DNA from: Lasiosphaeris hirsuta
Taxonomy: Eukaryota; Ascomycota; Sordariomycetes; Sordariales; Lasiosphaeriaceae
Length of the DNA stretch: 64,000 bases
NCBI GenBank assembly: GCA_030549175.1
Contig: JAUKUA010000002.1
Coordinates: 62,001-126,000, forward strand
Direction: 5' to 3'
The notes under the pieces are model-generated. The model saw nothing but the letters and a program-made list of their open reading frames with translations. It had not been told where the DNA came from and did no database searches. Of this stretch, positions 47,701 through 58,527 are shown piece by piece (position 1 is the stretch's first letter; every line of letters begins with the position of its first letter). Position numbers and translations under genes: made by a program.

Positions 47701-48691
47701 TTCGAAGAGAGGGTGCGGAGGGACAGAGAATACTACCTTGACTATCAATGGCAACAGGGGATATTTGCTGGGGGTGGGAGACTCCACTAGGTTTGCTAAA
47801 TATTGCCATTTAGGTGCTGAAAACATGCTGGGGGCATTGAGGAAGGAAGGAGCGGCCTTACACACTTCTATCAGGGTAGCGCCTCCTCCCTGTGAGGAGC
47901 ACACGAGAAAGGTTTTCTGTCCTGCATCTCTCGCGAATAGGACTTCAAGAGCACGTAGTACCGTTCTCCTTTTGATTGTATGGTTTGATATCTAGAACTA
48001 CATAGTGAAACATTGATGGGGCGGGGGGCTACGAAGTGCACAGGCCGTTCAGTAATCGACGGCCTGACGGGCACGAGCAACTGCTGCTGCACCCCAGACG
48101 ATGGATCGCAGCCGGGGAAGGTGCAGGTGGACCGGTCCAGGGTCCTTTTGACTGGAGCGAGGGAGCAAGCCCCTGTTCGGAAGGCGATCATCTGTTTTGC
48201 TGGTGTTTGGGTGGGGTCTGCCCCCGGGTTTTACCGCGAGCGCATCCATAGATGGTGGGCCTTGGCGGGGGCCTGGGCGCTGGTGGCCCGCTGAGGGACC
48301 ACCTGCTCGGCAGCAGGGCCGAGCCGCGCCTCGTCGCTGGGAAGGGCTAGAGCCTTTTTCGCTTCTGGCTGTGATGCACCTCTCGCCCTCTCACCGCGCT
48401 CAATGATCGCCCTCGGCCGTCTCAAGAGCTGTCGGAAACGAGGCATTTCTGACACACGTCCTGGTTTCTGGATCCAGAGGCACCGGCAATTGGGAGCGGG
48501 AAGCTCAGACGAGACCGAAGTTGGTCTTATTAAACCGTCCCAAGCCCCCTCCCCATCGAATCTAGTAGAAAAAAAGACAAATGATCGAAATGTCCCGGCC
48601 CTATTCTTCGTCCGAATCGACCAAACCGCCAAACTATCCGGAAATAATCAAGTAACGAAGAAGAGACGGAAAAAAAAAAAAGAAAAAAGAA
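47701..48691. other. intergenic
   Basis: No gene recognised. Several frames on both strands lack features. An A-rich stretch precedes the ATG at 48692. Confidence 0.6.
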
Positions 48692-50064
48692 ATGCTCTTC
48701 CTGGACCCCAAGATCGACTACGGCCCCCGGCTCAACACCGTCGTCTGGCTGCTCGTGTCGGTCTCGGCCATCTTCCTCTTCACGCGGCTCTACCTCAAGA
48801 ACTGCCAGAACCGGGGGCTGTGGTGGGACGACTGGACGCTGCTGGCGGCGTGGGTGTGCCAGGCGGGCCAGGCCGGGCTGGTGTCGTACATCATCACGCT
48901 GGGCTACGGCCGTGTCGAGATCCCCGTCGAGAACCTGCCGCTCCTTGGCTTCCCCGTCAACGTGCTCTCGACCCTGCTCATCACGGCCAACTTCCTGGGG
49001 AAAGCCAGCTTCGCCCTCACCCTGCTGCGCATCCCCGCCGTCTGGATGCGCCTCGTCCTCGCCTACATCCTCCTCACGCTCGCCGCCACCCTCGGCCTCA
49101 GCTGCGCCCTCGTGTGGATCGAGTGCTTCGAGTTCAAGCGCAAGAGCAACTGCGTTGCTGTCGACGTGTCATTCAAGTACAACATGTTCTCCTGTGGTGA
49201 GGGAAAAATTGATGATTTGCTGCCCCGTCCCTGAGCTGACCGGGACCTTCTTTTCCGCACCTAGTGTACTCGGCCGTCATGGATGTCGCCCTGGCCTTCT
49301 TGCCCTGGAAGTTCATCTGGACCCTGCAGATGAGTAAGAAGGAGAAGATCGGTGTCGTGATTGCCATGAGCATGGGTATTTTGTGAGCTGCCCCCCCCCC
49401 CCCCCCCCCCTCCCCTCCCAACATTGCACCGAGCGACGTACCTCGTATCTGACCGCCCACCCCAGCGCCGCCGCCGCCGCCGCCCTCAAGACGACCACGC
49501 TGCCCACCGTCAGCACAGACCCACGCAAGTTTCTCTCCTCTCCTTCCCCCCAATCCACCGCACGTCGACTAACACAGACCGGCAGTGGCGAGCATCTCCT
49601 TGTTGACCTGGGGTAACGCCGAGTCGGCCATCTGCATAATGGCGGCCTCGATCCCGATCCTGCGGGCCCTGGTGCGCGGCGGGATGCGGGGGGCGGTGCC
49701 CATGGGCGGCGACTACTACGGGACGTACCCGACGACGGCGACGACCATGGTTGAGTCCGGCGGCATCATGGGCATCGGCCGGAACGTCGTCGTGGACCGA
49801 TCCGGCTTCTTCTCCACCCCACCCTCGGCGCCATCTCCGACACGCAAAAAAATGATCGCCCGCGACGCCGGTAGCGGCGAGAGCGTGGTGTCCCTGGATA
49901 GGACGCTGACGGGCGCCAGCCCCGAGCCGGCGGTCAAGGGCGGCGCCCGCGGCGACCGCGACCCGGACTGGAGCAGCGACGAGGACGACAGCATCGAGAT
50001 GACCAACTACCAGAACCCGCGCCCGCACACACCCAAGGACTTCCTGGGCGGGAACGTCATCTGA
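48692..50064 (+). CDS. fungal-rhodopsin-type seven-helix membrane protein (390 aa)
   Basis: Four exons: 48692-49196, 49265-49382, 49466-49528 and 49578-50064. The last junction is the least certain; the acceptor chosen gives RKPAVASISLLTWG. Helices include NTVVWLLVSVSAIFLFTRLY, WWDDWTLLAAWVCQAG (the family's WDDW motif), VLAYILLTLAATLGLSCAL and AVMDVALAFLPWKFIW. The motifs DVALAFLPW, KTTTLPT and WGNAESAICIMAASIPILR are hallmarks of the fungal family often called rhodopsin domain (not retinal opsins; no Schiff-base Lys is implied). The C-terminus is a hydrophilic, acidic cytosolic tail (WSSDEDDSIEMTNYQ). The role in fungi is largely unknown; some members act in host or surface sensing. Intron 2 contains a 20-nt C-run. 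Confidence 0.9.
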
Positions 50065-51105
50065 AGAGAAAGGGCCCGGGACAAGGCCAAACGCGAAGAA
50101 GAAAAAAAAAGAACCCAGAGAGAAGTGGCGGTTGAATCCCACTCGTCTCCCCCCCCCCCCCCCCCCCCCGGCGCTGGAAGCCGCGCTCACGACGGACCAA
50201 AAAGGTCACTGGCCGACATAACGCAGGAACCCCACCCCCCTCCGTCCCCGGCCCTGCCCGGCCCAACCTTGAAGGACGACACGATTTCCCCCCGCGGTGG
50301 GGATTTGCTCGTCTTCCGGACCGGGTGACGCCGCGTAGACGATGACGGATGGCGGTAGCCCCCGCTGCCCCGTCGCGCGGCGGGCCCGACGCATCGAGGC
50401 GTGGATCGAGGCATTTGCCCGCGCCCGGGTGAGTTCCGGATGGAGCGGCCCCGGGTGCTGGTCGCGGGTGGTTCCCGGGCAGAAGCTGAGGCGGCTATCG
50501 GGAATGTGGGCGGGCTTTGGGGTTGGGGGGTGGGTGATGTGCTTGCCCCTGCCATGGAACCGGGCGGGTGGTGTTGCTCTGGATGTTTAGGGGGTTTTGT
50601 TGGGGGCTGGAGATCGAGGGCTGATCCGCTCCGGCTGCTTGGTTCCGGGTGGGCTGTTTGTATGGGTAGACTGGGAAATGTCCCACGGGACTGGGCGGGT
50701 TGACGGCGAAGCGTGGTTCCTTGCTGAGCGCGAGCCTGCCATTTTTATTGAGGCCTCTTTTTATTAGTGGCTTGGGTGTTTATTTGGGGCAACGGCTCGA
50801 CGGAACAAAGGCCGATTCAGACGGTTTTCCAAGGGGGATCTGAACTTCTCATTAGACCCGCGATGCACTTTAGGTTCTGCTTGTAATCATCACCTCAATC
50901 TACCACAGTCACCTTCAACAATGAAACCGTCAATTCTAGAGTCCATCAAGACGGTTTGTCTTGCTATTGATCATCACCTAATCCAAGCCGCAGCAACCTT
51001 TATCTTGAAATTCTTCAATCCTCCTCGGCCTTTGCCGTCCTTGAAGCCCTTGAAAAACACGGCCCGCCCTCTGTGACCTCGGCCATATGCCTCGCCAGCC
51101 ACCAC

Positions 51106-51136
<31 letters not shown>

Positions 51137-52058
51137 CAAGCCAGCCCACAGCCTAGCGCCATCTCACGGGGTCCCCTTGGGTCCCGCTCCTCAAGACGCA
51201 CTCATTCCTCGACCGCCGCCCCCAGGGCCTTGGGTTAGGGGGGTGCCATTTTAGGGCTTGGTACAATTCGGTGCCATGATTGTTGTGGGATACCCCGCGA
51301 TGCCGGGGCTGGATTTCCTGGGGAAGGTCGTTGCCCTTGTAAGAGACCTGGACAGAGGTGATTGGGAGGAAAAGTAAATGCATCGTTGCGTTGACTGGTG
51401 CATGGCGGCATGTGGCGAGCTTTGGGTTAGTAGTAGCGTTGATCTTTTGATCCGGCAGGAGGGCCATCTCTCCTGAATGCCGCTTTGTATAGACACGGAA
51501 ATGGGGCACAGGAAGTTCTGCAAAATGGTCTAGGTCCACCGGGCTATGGCGTTGCGCACCGGAGGGTTGGGCACCTGCAGAGACGTGTTGACGCAGGGTT
51601 CCCCTTGCTTTTGCGAGAATGTCTAACTTGGAACCACGTAGGAGAACAGGGGCTGCCCGAGGCAGCGATTTCCAAGAGCACGTTGTTGTTGGGCTGGAGG
51701 TGTGCACAAGCTTTGCCATTCGGCGCAACCAGGACATCGGGTCTGCAATCTGCAAAGTTGACGCTATTTCGGTCGGCCGTCTGGCATGCAAGGAGAACAT
51801 CCACCCTGTTGAGATCCAGTGGAGAAATGGTCGTCGTTCTGTGTCAAGGTGGCCATCAGGCATCGAGGGGAGTATGGTCCAAACCAGCGGATGGCGGGAC
51901 GAGCAAGTTTGGTCGCGATACTGGATCTCTGTCAGTTGACTCGTGGCTGGGGCTGTCAGGCAGCCACTCAACGTGACGACCCCAACCCGCCATACCCACA
52001 AGCCGCAAGCTGCATGATAGGCAGCAAAACCGAGCAGACACCTCTCCCAACCCCCCGC
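50065..52058. other. 2-kb intergenic stretch
   Basis: Contains a 21-nt C-run at 50149-50169 and a (GAC)n repeat. Frames such as 51,153-52,001 on the minus strand show no domain. No gene called. Confidence 0.5.
51106..51136. repeat. (CGA)n trinucleotide repeat
   Basis: Ten perfect CGA/GAC units. Not inside a recognised gene. Confidence 0.9.
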
Positions 52059-52529
52059 TCAATCATCAAAGTGACCAGCGACGTGATGAGCCACAGCCGC
52101 CTCGTCCCCCTCGAACTCGCCGCACACAGGACAGCTCAAAGCCTCCTCCCCCCCGGTACCCTCCCCACCAGCCCTGCCCCTGCCCTGCCGCCGCCTCGCC
52201 GGCTTCAAGTAAGCATCGAGCCCCACCGCCGCCGTCGGCCCCTCCTCCTCCTCCTCCTCCTCCTCCCGGCCTCCTCTCTCCGGCTGACCATTGCTAGGCG
52301 GTACAGCAGCGGCAGCAGACCCAGAGCCGCCACCTACCGCCGCCATGCTCTGCACCCTGCCCACGCGCCCGTCGGCCAGGCGCACCTTGATGCCGCGCGG
52401 GTGGTTCCCGCGCGTGAGCACGTCCTGCACCACGCCGGCCTCGGTGCGCCCCGTTGCCTGATCCTGCTTGAGCACGATGTTGACGCGCGCGCCCGGGATG
52501 ACCGAGTTGGTTGTCGGGACGCGCGGCAT
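52059..52529 (-). CDS. YwbE-like (DUF2196) protein with a C-terminal C2H2-type zinc finger (156 aa)
   Basis: Residues 5-65 read IPGARVNIVLKQDQATGR, VVQDVLTRGNHPRGIKVRL, ADGRVGRVQSM, which is the full YwbE / DUF2196 domain, a small bacterial-type fold of unknown function also found in fungi. A Ser/Gly-rich and poly-Glu linker follows, and then a basic KPARRRQGRGR patch. The C-terminus is CPVCGEFEGDEAAVAHHVAGHF, a CX2C…HX3-4H finger of the UBZ/C2H2 kind often found in ubiquitin- or DNA-linked proteins. The fusion suggests a nuclear or ubiquitin-related job, but that is inference. Single exon; a T-run precedes the ATG. Confidence 0.85.
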   Translation of the reverse strand: MPRVPTTNSVIPGARVNIVLKQDQATGRTEAGVVQDVLTRGNHPRGIKVRLADGRVGRVQSMAAVGGGSGSAAAAVPPSNGQPERGGREEEEEEEEGPTAAVGLDAYLKPARRRQGRGRAGGEGTGGEEALSCPVCGEFEGDEAAVAHHVAGHFDD

Positions 52530-53132
52530 GGTTGTGAGGTTTTTTTTTTTTTGGTCTTTGGTCGAGTAGTGGAATGAAATGTAGTCGGGTCACAGTGGTT
52601 TTGGTGTTGGGAGTTTGTTCGATCGCTTGGTGGGGCGGGGTGTGATAAGATATGGGTTTAAGCACAACGATATCCATATAGCAGAGTGTATGACTCGTTA
52701 GTGCGGTATTCACTCTACTTCATGTGCATAATGCAATCACCATGGGCTTGATCTGGGGCAGATATGATTCAATGGGACAATAGGAAGCAAGGCGGAAGCA
52801 TCAAAATCATTTCTTGTCTCTTATTTTGGGCGTTGCTACAGCTACCACGTGCCTCCAGAAACTAGAATCAGGGACCGGAGGACCAAGGCAATAGCAATGG
52901 GTCTATTTGTGTCTCAATCCACCAATAAGGTACCTAGATTCCCCTCCAGAGCCAGGTGAATCCATCGACTGCTACCCTTCTACCGCGTTGCTCAACTCGT
53001 AGTGTAAGCGACGGCTACTTCCCATCACACAGCCCGTAATTATTTGCTGGCGTGGCTGCTCGCCTTCAGGTCCAGTAGACGACGCGTCATGTTGGATAGA
53101 CCCTGCGTGAACGCCGCCCCAGTTTCCCTCCG
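52530..53132. other. intergenic, includes an out-of-frame continuation of the next gene
   Basis: From 53163 down to 52972 the minus strand carries an open frame MAEVKKDFAVTEGN… that looks like the natural continuation of the coiled-coil gene but is one frame off (see that entry). Nothing else recognised. Confidence 0.5.
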
Positions 53133-53447
53133 TCACCGCAAAATCCTTCTTGACTTCGGCCATGTCGATTCCGTTTGTGCCATCTTTGCAGCAGTCGTGG
53201 CTAGCTTAGCCTCCATCGCAGCCAGCTGAGCCTCGGTCGCAGCCAGCTGGGCCTCCATCGTAGCCAGCTGGGCCTCCATCGTGGCTAACTTTGCCTCCAT
53301 CGTGGCGGGCTTGGACTCAGGCTATCGAAGAGAAGGAAACGTTAGCAAATGAATAGCACTTTATGAGGCAGCTAGGCGTACCCCTTCGGTCTTTTTTGTG
53401 CGGATGGCGAGGGCACGCTGGCCGCCAGCGGAGTGAGCGTTGTTCAT
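53133..53447 (-). CDS. small coiled-coil protein with heptad repeats (84 aa)
   Basis: Two exons, 53447-53382 and 53321-53133, with a 60-nt intron (GTACGC…CTAAC…ATAG). MNNAHSAGGQRALAIRTKK is joined to about six near-perfect heptads: KLATMEAQ, LATMEAQ, LAATEAQ, LAAMEAK and LATTAAK, an amphipathic coiled coil with Leu/Met at a and d positions. The frame ends soon after at TGA, but a different frame continues with MAEVKKDFAVTEGN, so the natural protein was probably longer and lost its end to a one-base frameshift. The 21-bp DNA repeats explain the heptads. Function unknown; coiled-coil relatives lie downstream on the other strand. Confidence 0.55.
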
Positions 53448-53980
53448 TTTGTTCTGTCACACGAAGGAGAGTCAGCTGGGAATTTCCTTTAGAAAGTTAG
53501 CTGGTTAGATGCCTACAAGACAGCCTAGCAGTTGCTGAAATGGGAGAAATTGCTTGTTTTCCTGTCCCGGTGCTGGGCGTGTGTGTGGTTTTTTTTTGTG
53601 AGAAGTTGGCGAGTGCGAGAAAGGAGAGCAAAGCAAGAATGGGTTAACAACCTTTCTAGATGGGACGAAACTCGATCTCGCTTTGCTGGAGCTCCACGCT
53701 TTGAGGGGGGCCTCAGGCTTCCGCATTGGCAGGCTTCCGCATTGGCTCACCTCCAGGTCTGCATTCCCCTAAGGGTGAGTGCCAGTGACTGAGGAGCTTT
53801 TCCTTCAAGTTCTTACTGGAGCCTTTTATGATCTGCGGTACTTTGGTAGAACAAGGCAAACGTATATCCCAACAGCATATCGCTCAAACACAAACAATTT
53901 ATTTCGCACAAACCAGGTGCTAATCTAGGAGCAGAGCCCCGCGGATATAAGAGCGCAGGAGAGAAGAAAATAGAGTCCAA
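53448..53980. other. intergenic
   Basis: Promoter of the small coiled-coil gene and upstream sequence of the relic that follows. A GGCTTCCGCATTGGC direct duplication lies near 53,717-53,743. No gene seen. Confidence 0.5.
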
Positions 53981-54760
53981 CACCAACGCCAGTCAGGACG
54001 TGGTCAAAAACCCGGGCCAAATCGGCCAATTCGACGTGACCACTATTGTCTACGGCCTCCGCGACAGCCCGAGCCAGAGAGTCAGTCAAGAAAGAGAACA
54101 TCAGTATCCGCACCGACATCGCCCGGGTGGCTGAGAAGGTCACCAGCATGGAGGATACTCTGGCCTAGATGGCTGGGGACTTCATCGGCGTGAAGGAGGC
54201 TATCCTCCAGCCTGTCAGCGATATCTGGGGGAACATGGACGCCCTCCGCCTTACAGTCAACAGCAAAGGTCAAACACGTCATTCCCACCACGAGCATGGC
54301 AAGACCGCCGACAAGGCCCGAGAAGACACTCAGAAGGTTAGTCAAGCCCTATTTATCATTTTTGGAGACCTCATCCTTCATTCCATGCGCCATTATTCCC
54401 AAGCCCCTATTCCTGCCGGTTCATCCTCAACGCTTTCGGTAGTCCATCAAGTTGGCTTGTCAATCGCTTCTCCGAGGGTAATTCCCGCTCCTTCGATGCA
54501 TTTACCTACTTCATCAACGCCCTTTTCCCCTGCTTATTAATTCCTTTATTTGAAGTTTTTAGACACCTCTCATGGTCCCCTTGAGGCCTTCCTCTACCTC
54601 CCCGATGCATGTTGAATTGCTTGCTAACTCTTCAATCCTTCAGCAGCTGCAGGATGAATCGAAATCGATAAAGGTCCAGCTAGCGAACGCAACGGCTCAC
54701 CAGCCGACCTTTTACGCGCTGGTTTGCAGGTTGGAACCCAGAACGAAGCAAGAATTATAA
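53981..54760 (+). pseudogene. coiled-coil protein relic, copy A
   Basis: Pieces in the plus strand: KNPGQIGQFD; then RTDIARVAEKVTSMEDTLA followed by TAG (54166) and, in the same frame, MAGDFIGVKEAILQPVSDIWG and KTADKAREDTQK. A 307-nt intron fits next (54337-54643, GTTAGT…CTAAC…CTTCAG), then QQLQDESKSIKVQLANA. Helical, charged and without a known domain. It shares order, intron position and intron sequence with copy B 0.9 kb downstream, so the two arose by duplication. The premature TAG and frame changes make it non-functional. Confidence 0.5.
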
Positions 54761-54889
54761 GTGTAGGGGATGCGAGACCTCTCGGGGTAGCTGTGCTGCT
54801 TGTTCTCCTTCCTCTCGGCGGGTTAAGGCGACCGTTCGGGTGGCTTACCAGCATCTTAGGGCACTTTGCTGAACTCGGTGAATTTCTTT

Positions 54890-55403
54890 TTAGGACCAAA
54901 ACGACGAGAACCCGGGCCAGGTCGGCCAGGTCGACAACCTCGGCAAGCAGCTGCTCGCCTCTCTCCATGGCGGGGGTGTGGCTAGTGGCAGCGGCGCTGC
55001 CTATGACCACACCATCCACGGCAACAAGCGGGCCGTTGCCAAAATCCGAGAGAGGACTTACAAGAGGTTTGTCAACTGCTATTTATTATATCTGGAGCCC
55101 TCATCCTGGTATATTTCAATTGCTATTTGTCATTTTTGGAGCCCTCCTCCTGGTATTTCACATGCCACTATTCCCAAGTCCTCACGCATATTGGTTTGTC
55201 CCTCAATGCATCATAGATTGCTTGCTAACTTCTTTTCTCAATAGCTCCAGGATGAATCGGCATCCACGCAGGCCCTGCTGGCTGAGGCGATGGCCGAGCT
55301 GGCCAAGATGAAGGGGGACTATGCTAAGGTCAAAGAAGACAACGCTCTGCTTAGATCAGAGCTGGCCACTGTGAAGGAAGCAGGAAGACCTGGACTACGT
55401 TGA
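54890..55403 (+). pseudogene. coiled-coil protein relic, copy B
   Basis: ENPGQVGQVDNLGKQLLASL, then AVAKIRERTYK, a 178-nt intron (55067-55244, GTTTGT…CTAAC…AATAG), and LQDESASTQALLAEAMAEL, AKMKGDYAKVKEDNALLRSE, ending GRPGLR at TGA. The 3' exon is a good coiled coil. The 5' end is open to copy A's remains and no clear start is seen. The intron itself carries a 44-bp tandem duplication (about 55,073-55,160) and matches copy A's intron over part of its length. It could be the 3' half of one larger gene together with copy A. Confidence 0.5.
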
Positions 55404-55837
55404 GGGGATGTCACGAGACTGCGATAATGCGATTCGCCACATTGCAGACATCCCCAACAAGTTTCCTCACCCGTGGCCCTAGGGTTGGCCAAATAAGGCA
55501 ATGTGGGTGGCATCAAATGGAAGGACAGCTTGACCTCGGGTCAATGGTTGGGGAGGGTGGCTCTGGAGCCACTAAAAGTAGAATCCAAGAAAGGATTTGA
55601 TGCTCTGGCCTTGACTCCCATGCATATGCTGTGGTTTCTGTAATAATGCATTTCCCATTTCTTGTGACCAGGGTTGTGAGGTCCCACCAGCTGCCCAGCC
55701 ATGCCCACAGCCCGACACGGGCCGGCGAGAATCAATCCCTGTCCACCCCAGATTTTTGGCTGGCCCGCCGCCTTTCGTCACGCGAATTGCTTAATTCGAC
55801 CTCACTGCAGCTCCCGCCATCACCTTCCATCTCATCA

Positions 55838-56386
55838 ATGTCGACCAACCAGCAGGCCTCAGAACGGACACCCCTGCTGCCCGCGACCGCGCCCACCGAC
55901 AGCAGCAGCAGCAGCAACAGCAAGCCACCGCCCAGCATGAGCAGCGAGGTATTCTGGAAGATCGGGGCCGTGTATGGGGCGACGGCCGTCGCCTTTGGTG
56001 CCTTTGGCGCCCACGGGCTCAAGAAGGTCATCACCGAACCTGCCAGGCTCGCCGGCTGGTCCACCGCCGCGCAGTACCAGGTACACACCTGTCCTCACTC
56101 AATTGACCCGAGGCCCCCCCCCCCCCCGGTAGACGTGCTAATTGCCCCCGTCCAGCTCATCCACGCCGCCGTCTTGCTCGTCGTGCCCAACCACCCCGTC
56201 GCCGCCTCGCTCTTCACCGCTGGCATGACTCTTTTCAGCGGCAGCATCTACGCCCTCACCCTCGACCCCGCCCGGTTCCGCTTCCTCGGCCCCGTCACCC
56301 CGCTGGGCGGCCTGTGTCTGATCGCCGGCTGGATGGCGCTGGCGTTTGGGAAGAGTGGCGGCGCCCCGAGGCTGCCGCGGTTCTGA
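55838..56386 (+). CDS. DUF423 / TMEM256-type small membrane protein (157 aa)
   Basis: Two exons, 55838-56080 and 56156-56386. The 75-nt intron (GTACAC…GTCCAG) keeps the frame and contains a 14-nt C-run, but splicing gives the family's QYQLIHAAVLL. Residues 1-40 are Ser/Gln-rich with a dileucine-like ERTPLLP. Four helices follow: KIGAVYGATAVAFGAFGAHGL, HAAVLLVVPNHPVA, SLFTAGMTLFSGSIYAL and TPLGGLCLIAGWMAL, matching DUF423 (bacterial YwdK/YgdD-like, animal TMEM256). An ERTPLLP signal suggests an endosomal or vacuolar membrane, by inference. It is the only clearly intact gene between 53 and 59 kb. Confidence 0.92.
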   Translation: MSTNQQASERTPLLPATAPTDSSSSSNSKPPPSMSSEVFWKIGAVYGATAVAFGAFGAHGLKKVITEPARLAGWSTAAQYQVHTCPHSIDPRPPPPPVDVLIAPVQLIHAAVLLVVPNHPVAASLFTAGMTLFSGSIYALTLDPARFRFLGPVTPLGGLCLIAGWMALAFGKSGGAPRLPRF

Positions 56387-56394
56387 TGAGCTGC

Positions 56395-56512
56395 CGAGGG
56401 GAGCTAGAGAGGGGAGCTTGGGAGCTAGGGTAGGAGCTTAGGAGTTGGGGTGGGAGCTGGGAGCTAGGATGGGAGCTGGGATAGGAGCTAGGAGCTGGGC
56501 GCTGGGAGGCTG
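56395..56512. repeat. GGGAGCTNGGA-type degenerate minisatellite
   Basis: About ten imperfect 8-18-bp units built on GGGAGCT/TAGGAGCT, starting directly after the DUF423 stop codon, so it lies in its 3' UTR or terminator region. Confidence 0.8.
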
Positions 56513-56938
56513 TGCATAATGCATGTCTTGTGCAGTGATGTAGGATAGCTAGTCGGACAATGATATCGCTACTCTCAACTGACGACTCAGCTCTCGTTGG
56601 AAACAGGCTGCTTGAAATGACGAGCTCAGCATCGGGTTGCCTTGCGCTCAAGTATTTCTTACGCCAATGACCGACCTGTTTGCAGCCCAGCCAAATGAGA
56701 TGCTGCATCGCTAACAATAACGATAGATAGGCTGATGATGAAAGCATCCCCTCCAGTTGCTGCATCCGAATACTAAGGTCTCTTTGGTTGAGATCTTTGA
56801 CTGAATTCCCCCAAGCAGAAAAAACATTGTTACCGCACAGTCTTCTACGACACTTGATTGCTGTAGTTACCGCTTCGGCAATACCCATCAGAAGCAAACG
56901 CAGTTTCGTCCGTCTGCTCTTACGGCAATAATGGCGCC

Positions 56939-57985
56939 ATGGGAGGACATATTTCCACAACTCCAACGCCTATCAAGGCCATCAGCGATGCGGCCGGGGA
57001 TGGGACTTTTGTTACGGCCGGAGACAAGCTTCAGCGCTCTTCGCAGCAGGACAAAGTTTTGCTTCCCTATATGAAGAAAACAATCCACAACCACGCTGCA
57101 TCAATTGAAGGGCTTGAACTTCCATTCACACCACATACTGCATACGCCATGGCGATACCCATCAAGGACGGATGCCTCCAGGAGGACCCCGAAATCCAGA
57201 GCTTCCAAGAGAACTACGACATGCAGAGGCTGAACCAGCTCTGCCTCCCACGATGGTACGACCGGATCAGGAAAGAGGTTGTCCGTCCCGAGCGACCCGA
57301 ATTTGCCGGGGTACTCGAGTAATCCTCCCGGAGCTGATCGCCGAGGTTCCCGCCCGGGGCGCTGACCAACTCCGGAAGCTCTCGGTCGATGTCGATTACC
57401 TGATTCCCGAGTATTTCATGGACGTAGGCGAGGCAATCAAGTTGACGAGGATAGCAAAGATTCTAGCGGCACAACAGGCCTCTATCTACATGCCCCCAGA
57501 ATCAAGGACCTCGACGTGCCGGCTTTCGATACGACACACCGCGACGACTACCCAAAGCAGGCGCGGCGCGGCGCGGCTAGAACATGGGGGTGTTCCACAT
57601 CTTGGGGCCGCTCTTGTCTAGGCGTGTGTGGACAAAGTGGCGAAGGCTGAATCTCTTCCACGTTGAGACTTTGGAGACTGCGAAGGAGGAAAAGGCTCGG
57701 TGCTGCGCGCGAGAAGCTCCACAAGAAAATCGCTGCGGATAAGTGTGTGGATTCTTTCGGAAAGGAGCTCGAGCGGGCGACACGGCAGCTGGCGCTCGCC
57801 GAAACAGAATAGGAACCCGAGAGCGCGGGGAGGCGGGTCGAGGCTGCTGCCGGAATGCGGCGGGCGGTGTGGCAGATGGCTACCGCCAAAGCAGAGGTTG
57901 TGGAAATGGAGATGCAGCGGATTGCCGCCGCTCTATTAGCGGAGCCGGCGGGAGCTGGAACTTGGCGCCGAGACGAGATGTACTA
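56939..57985 (+). pseudogene. unrecognised helical protein, frameshifted
   Basis: Frame 1 (56939-57322) reads TPIKAISDAAGDGTFVTAG then MKKTIHNHAASIEGLE and stops. Frame 2 continues with VILPELIAEVPARGADQLRK and DYLIPEYFMDVGEAIKLTR. A third carries RIKDLDVPAFDTTHRDDYPK. A last part, KLHKKIAADKCVDSFGKELE, meets TAG (57810) in ALAETE and goes on as AAGMRRAVWQMATAKAEVVE, a coiled coil. The frames follow one another in order, so this is one gene with at least two frameshifts and one stop. I do not recognise the family. The coiled-coil end resembles the neighbouring relics in style only. Confidence 0.5.
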
Positions 57986-58527
57986 TAGGTACGGGTACTG
58001 GTAACTGAGGTGCTAGACCGTGAGCATCAAGGAATTTTTGACGGCAGGCAGATGGGCGGGTACCTTACTCAAGGTACTTCATGGTTGGACGCAAACCCTC
58101 TGCAACGGTGAAGCTGAGTGGTATTCTGCGAGAAGGATGGATAAACGGGAGGTTTGGGTGTCACAGCATGTTTGTAATTTTTTTTTTTTTACGTTGCTCT
58201 CATAGCGAGCTCCAAGTTAGAAGCATGCCTTTGAAAGTCCTGCAATGTTTCTAGCCGTGGGGAGATGGCACCTTTGTACCCTATGAAGATGTGCTTGCTT
58301 GGGTTAGGTAGGAGCACGGGTTTCATTAAAAATTAGTAAAGAGTGATGGTCGACGAGCAGGAAGCCACTGATTGCCCTAAGAAAACGAGGACTCAAGAAG
58401 ATTGACAGTTCGTGATATGATAGCAAAGCAGGTACCGCTCATGATAAATATTCGTCGTATTTCTCCCTCACAGAGGTTCGGACTTTCACAGTTGATAACC
58501 AGCCAACCGATCCCACCCAAGCCCAAC
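57986..58527. other. intergenic
   Basis: A T-run near 58,180; no gene seen. Short frames have no features. Confidence 0.5.
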
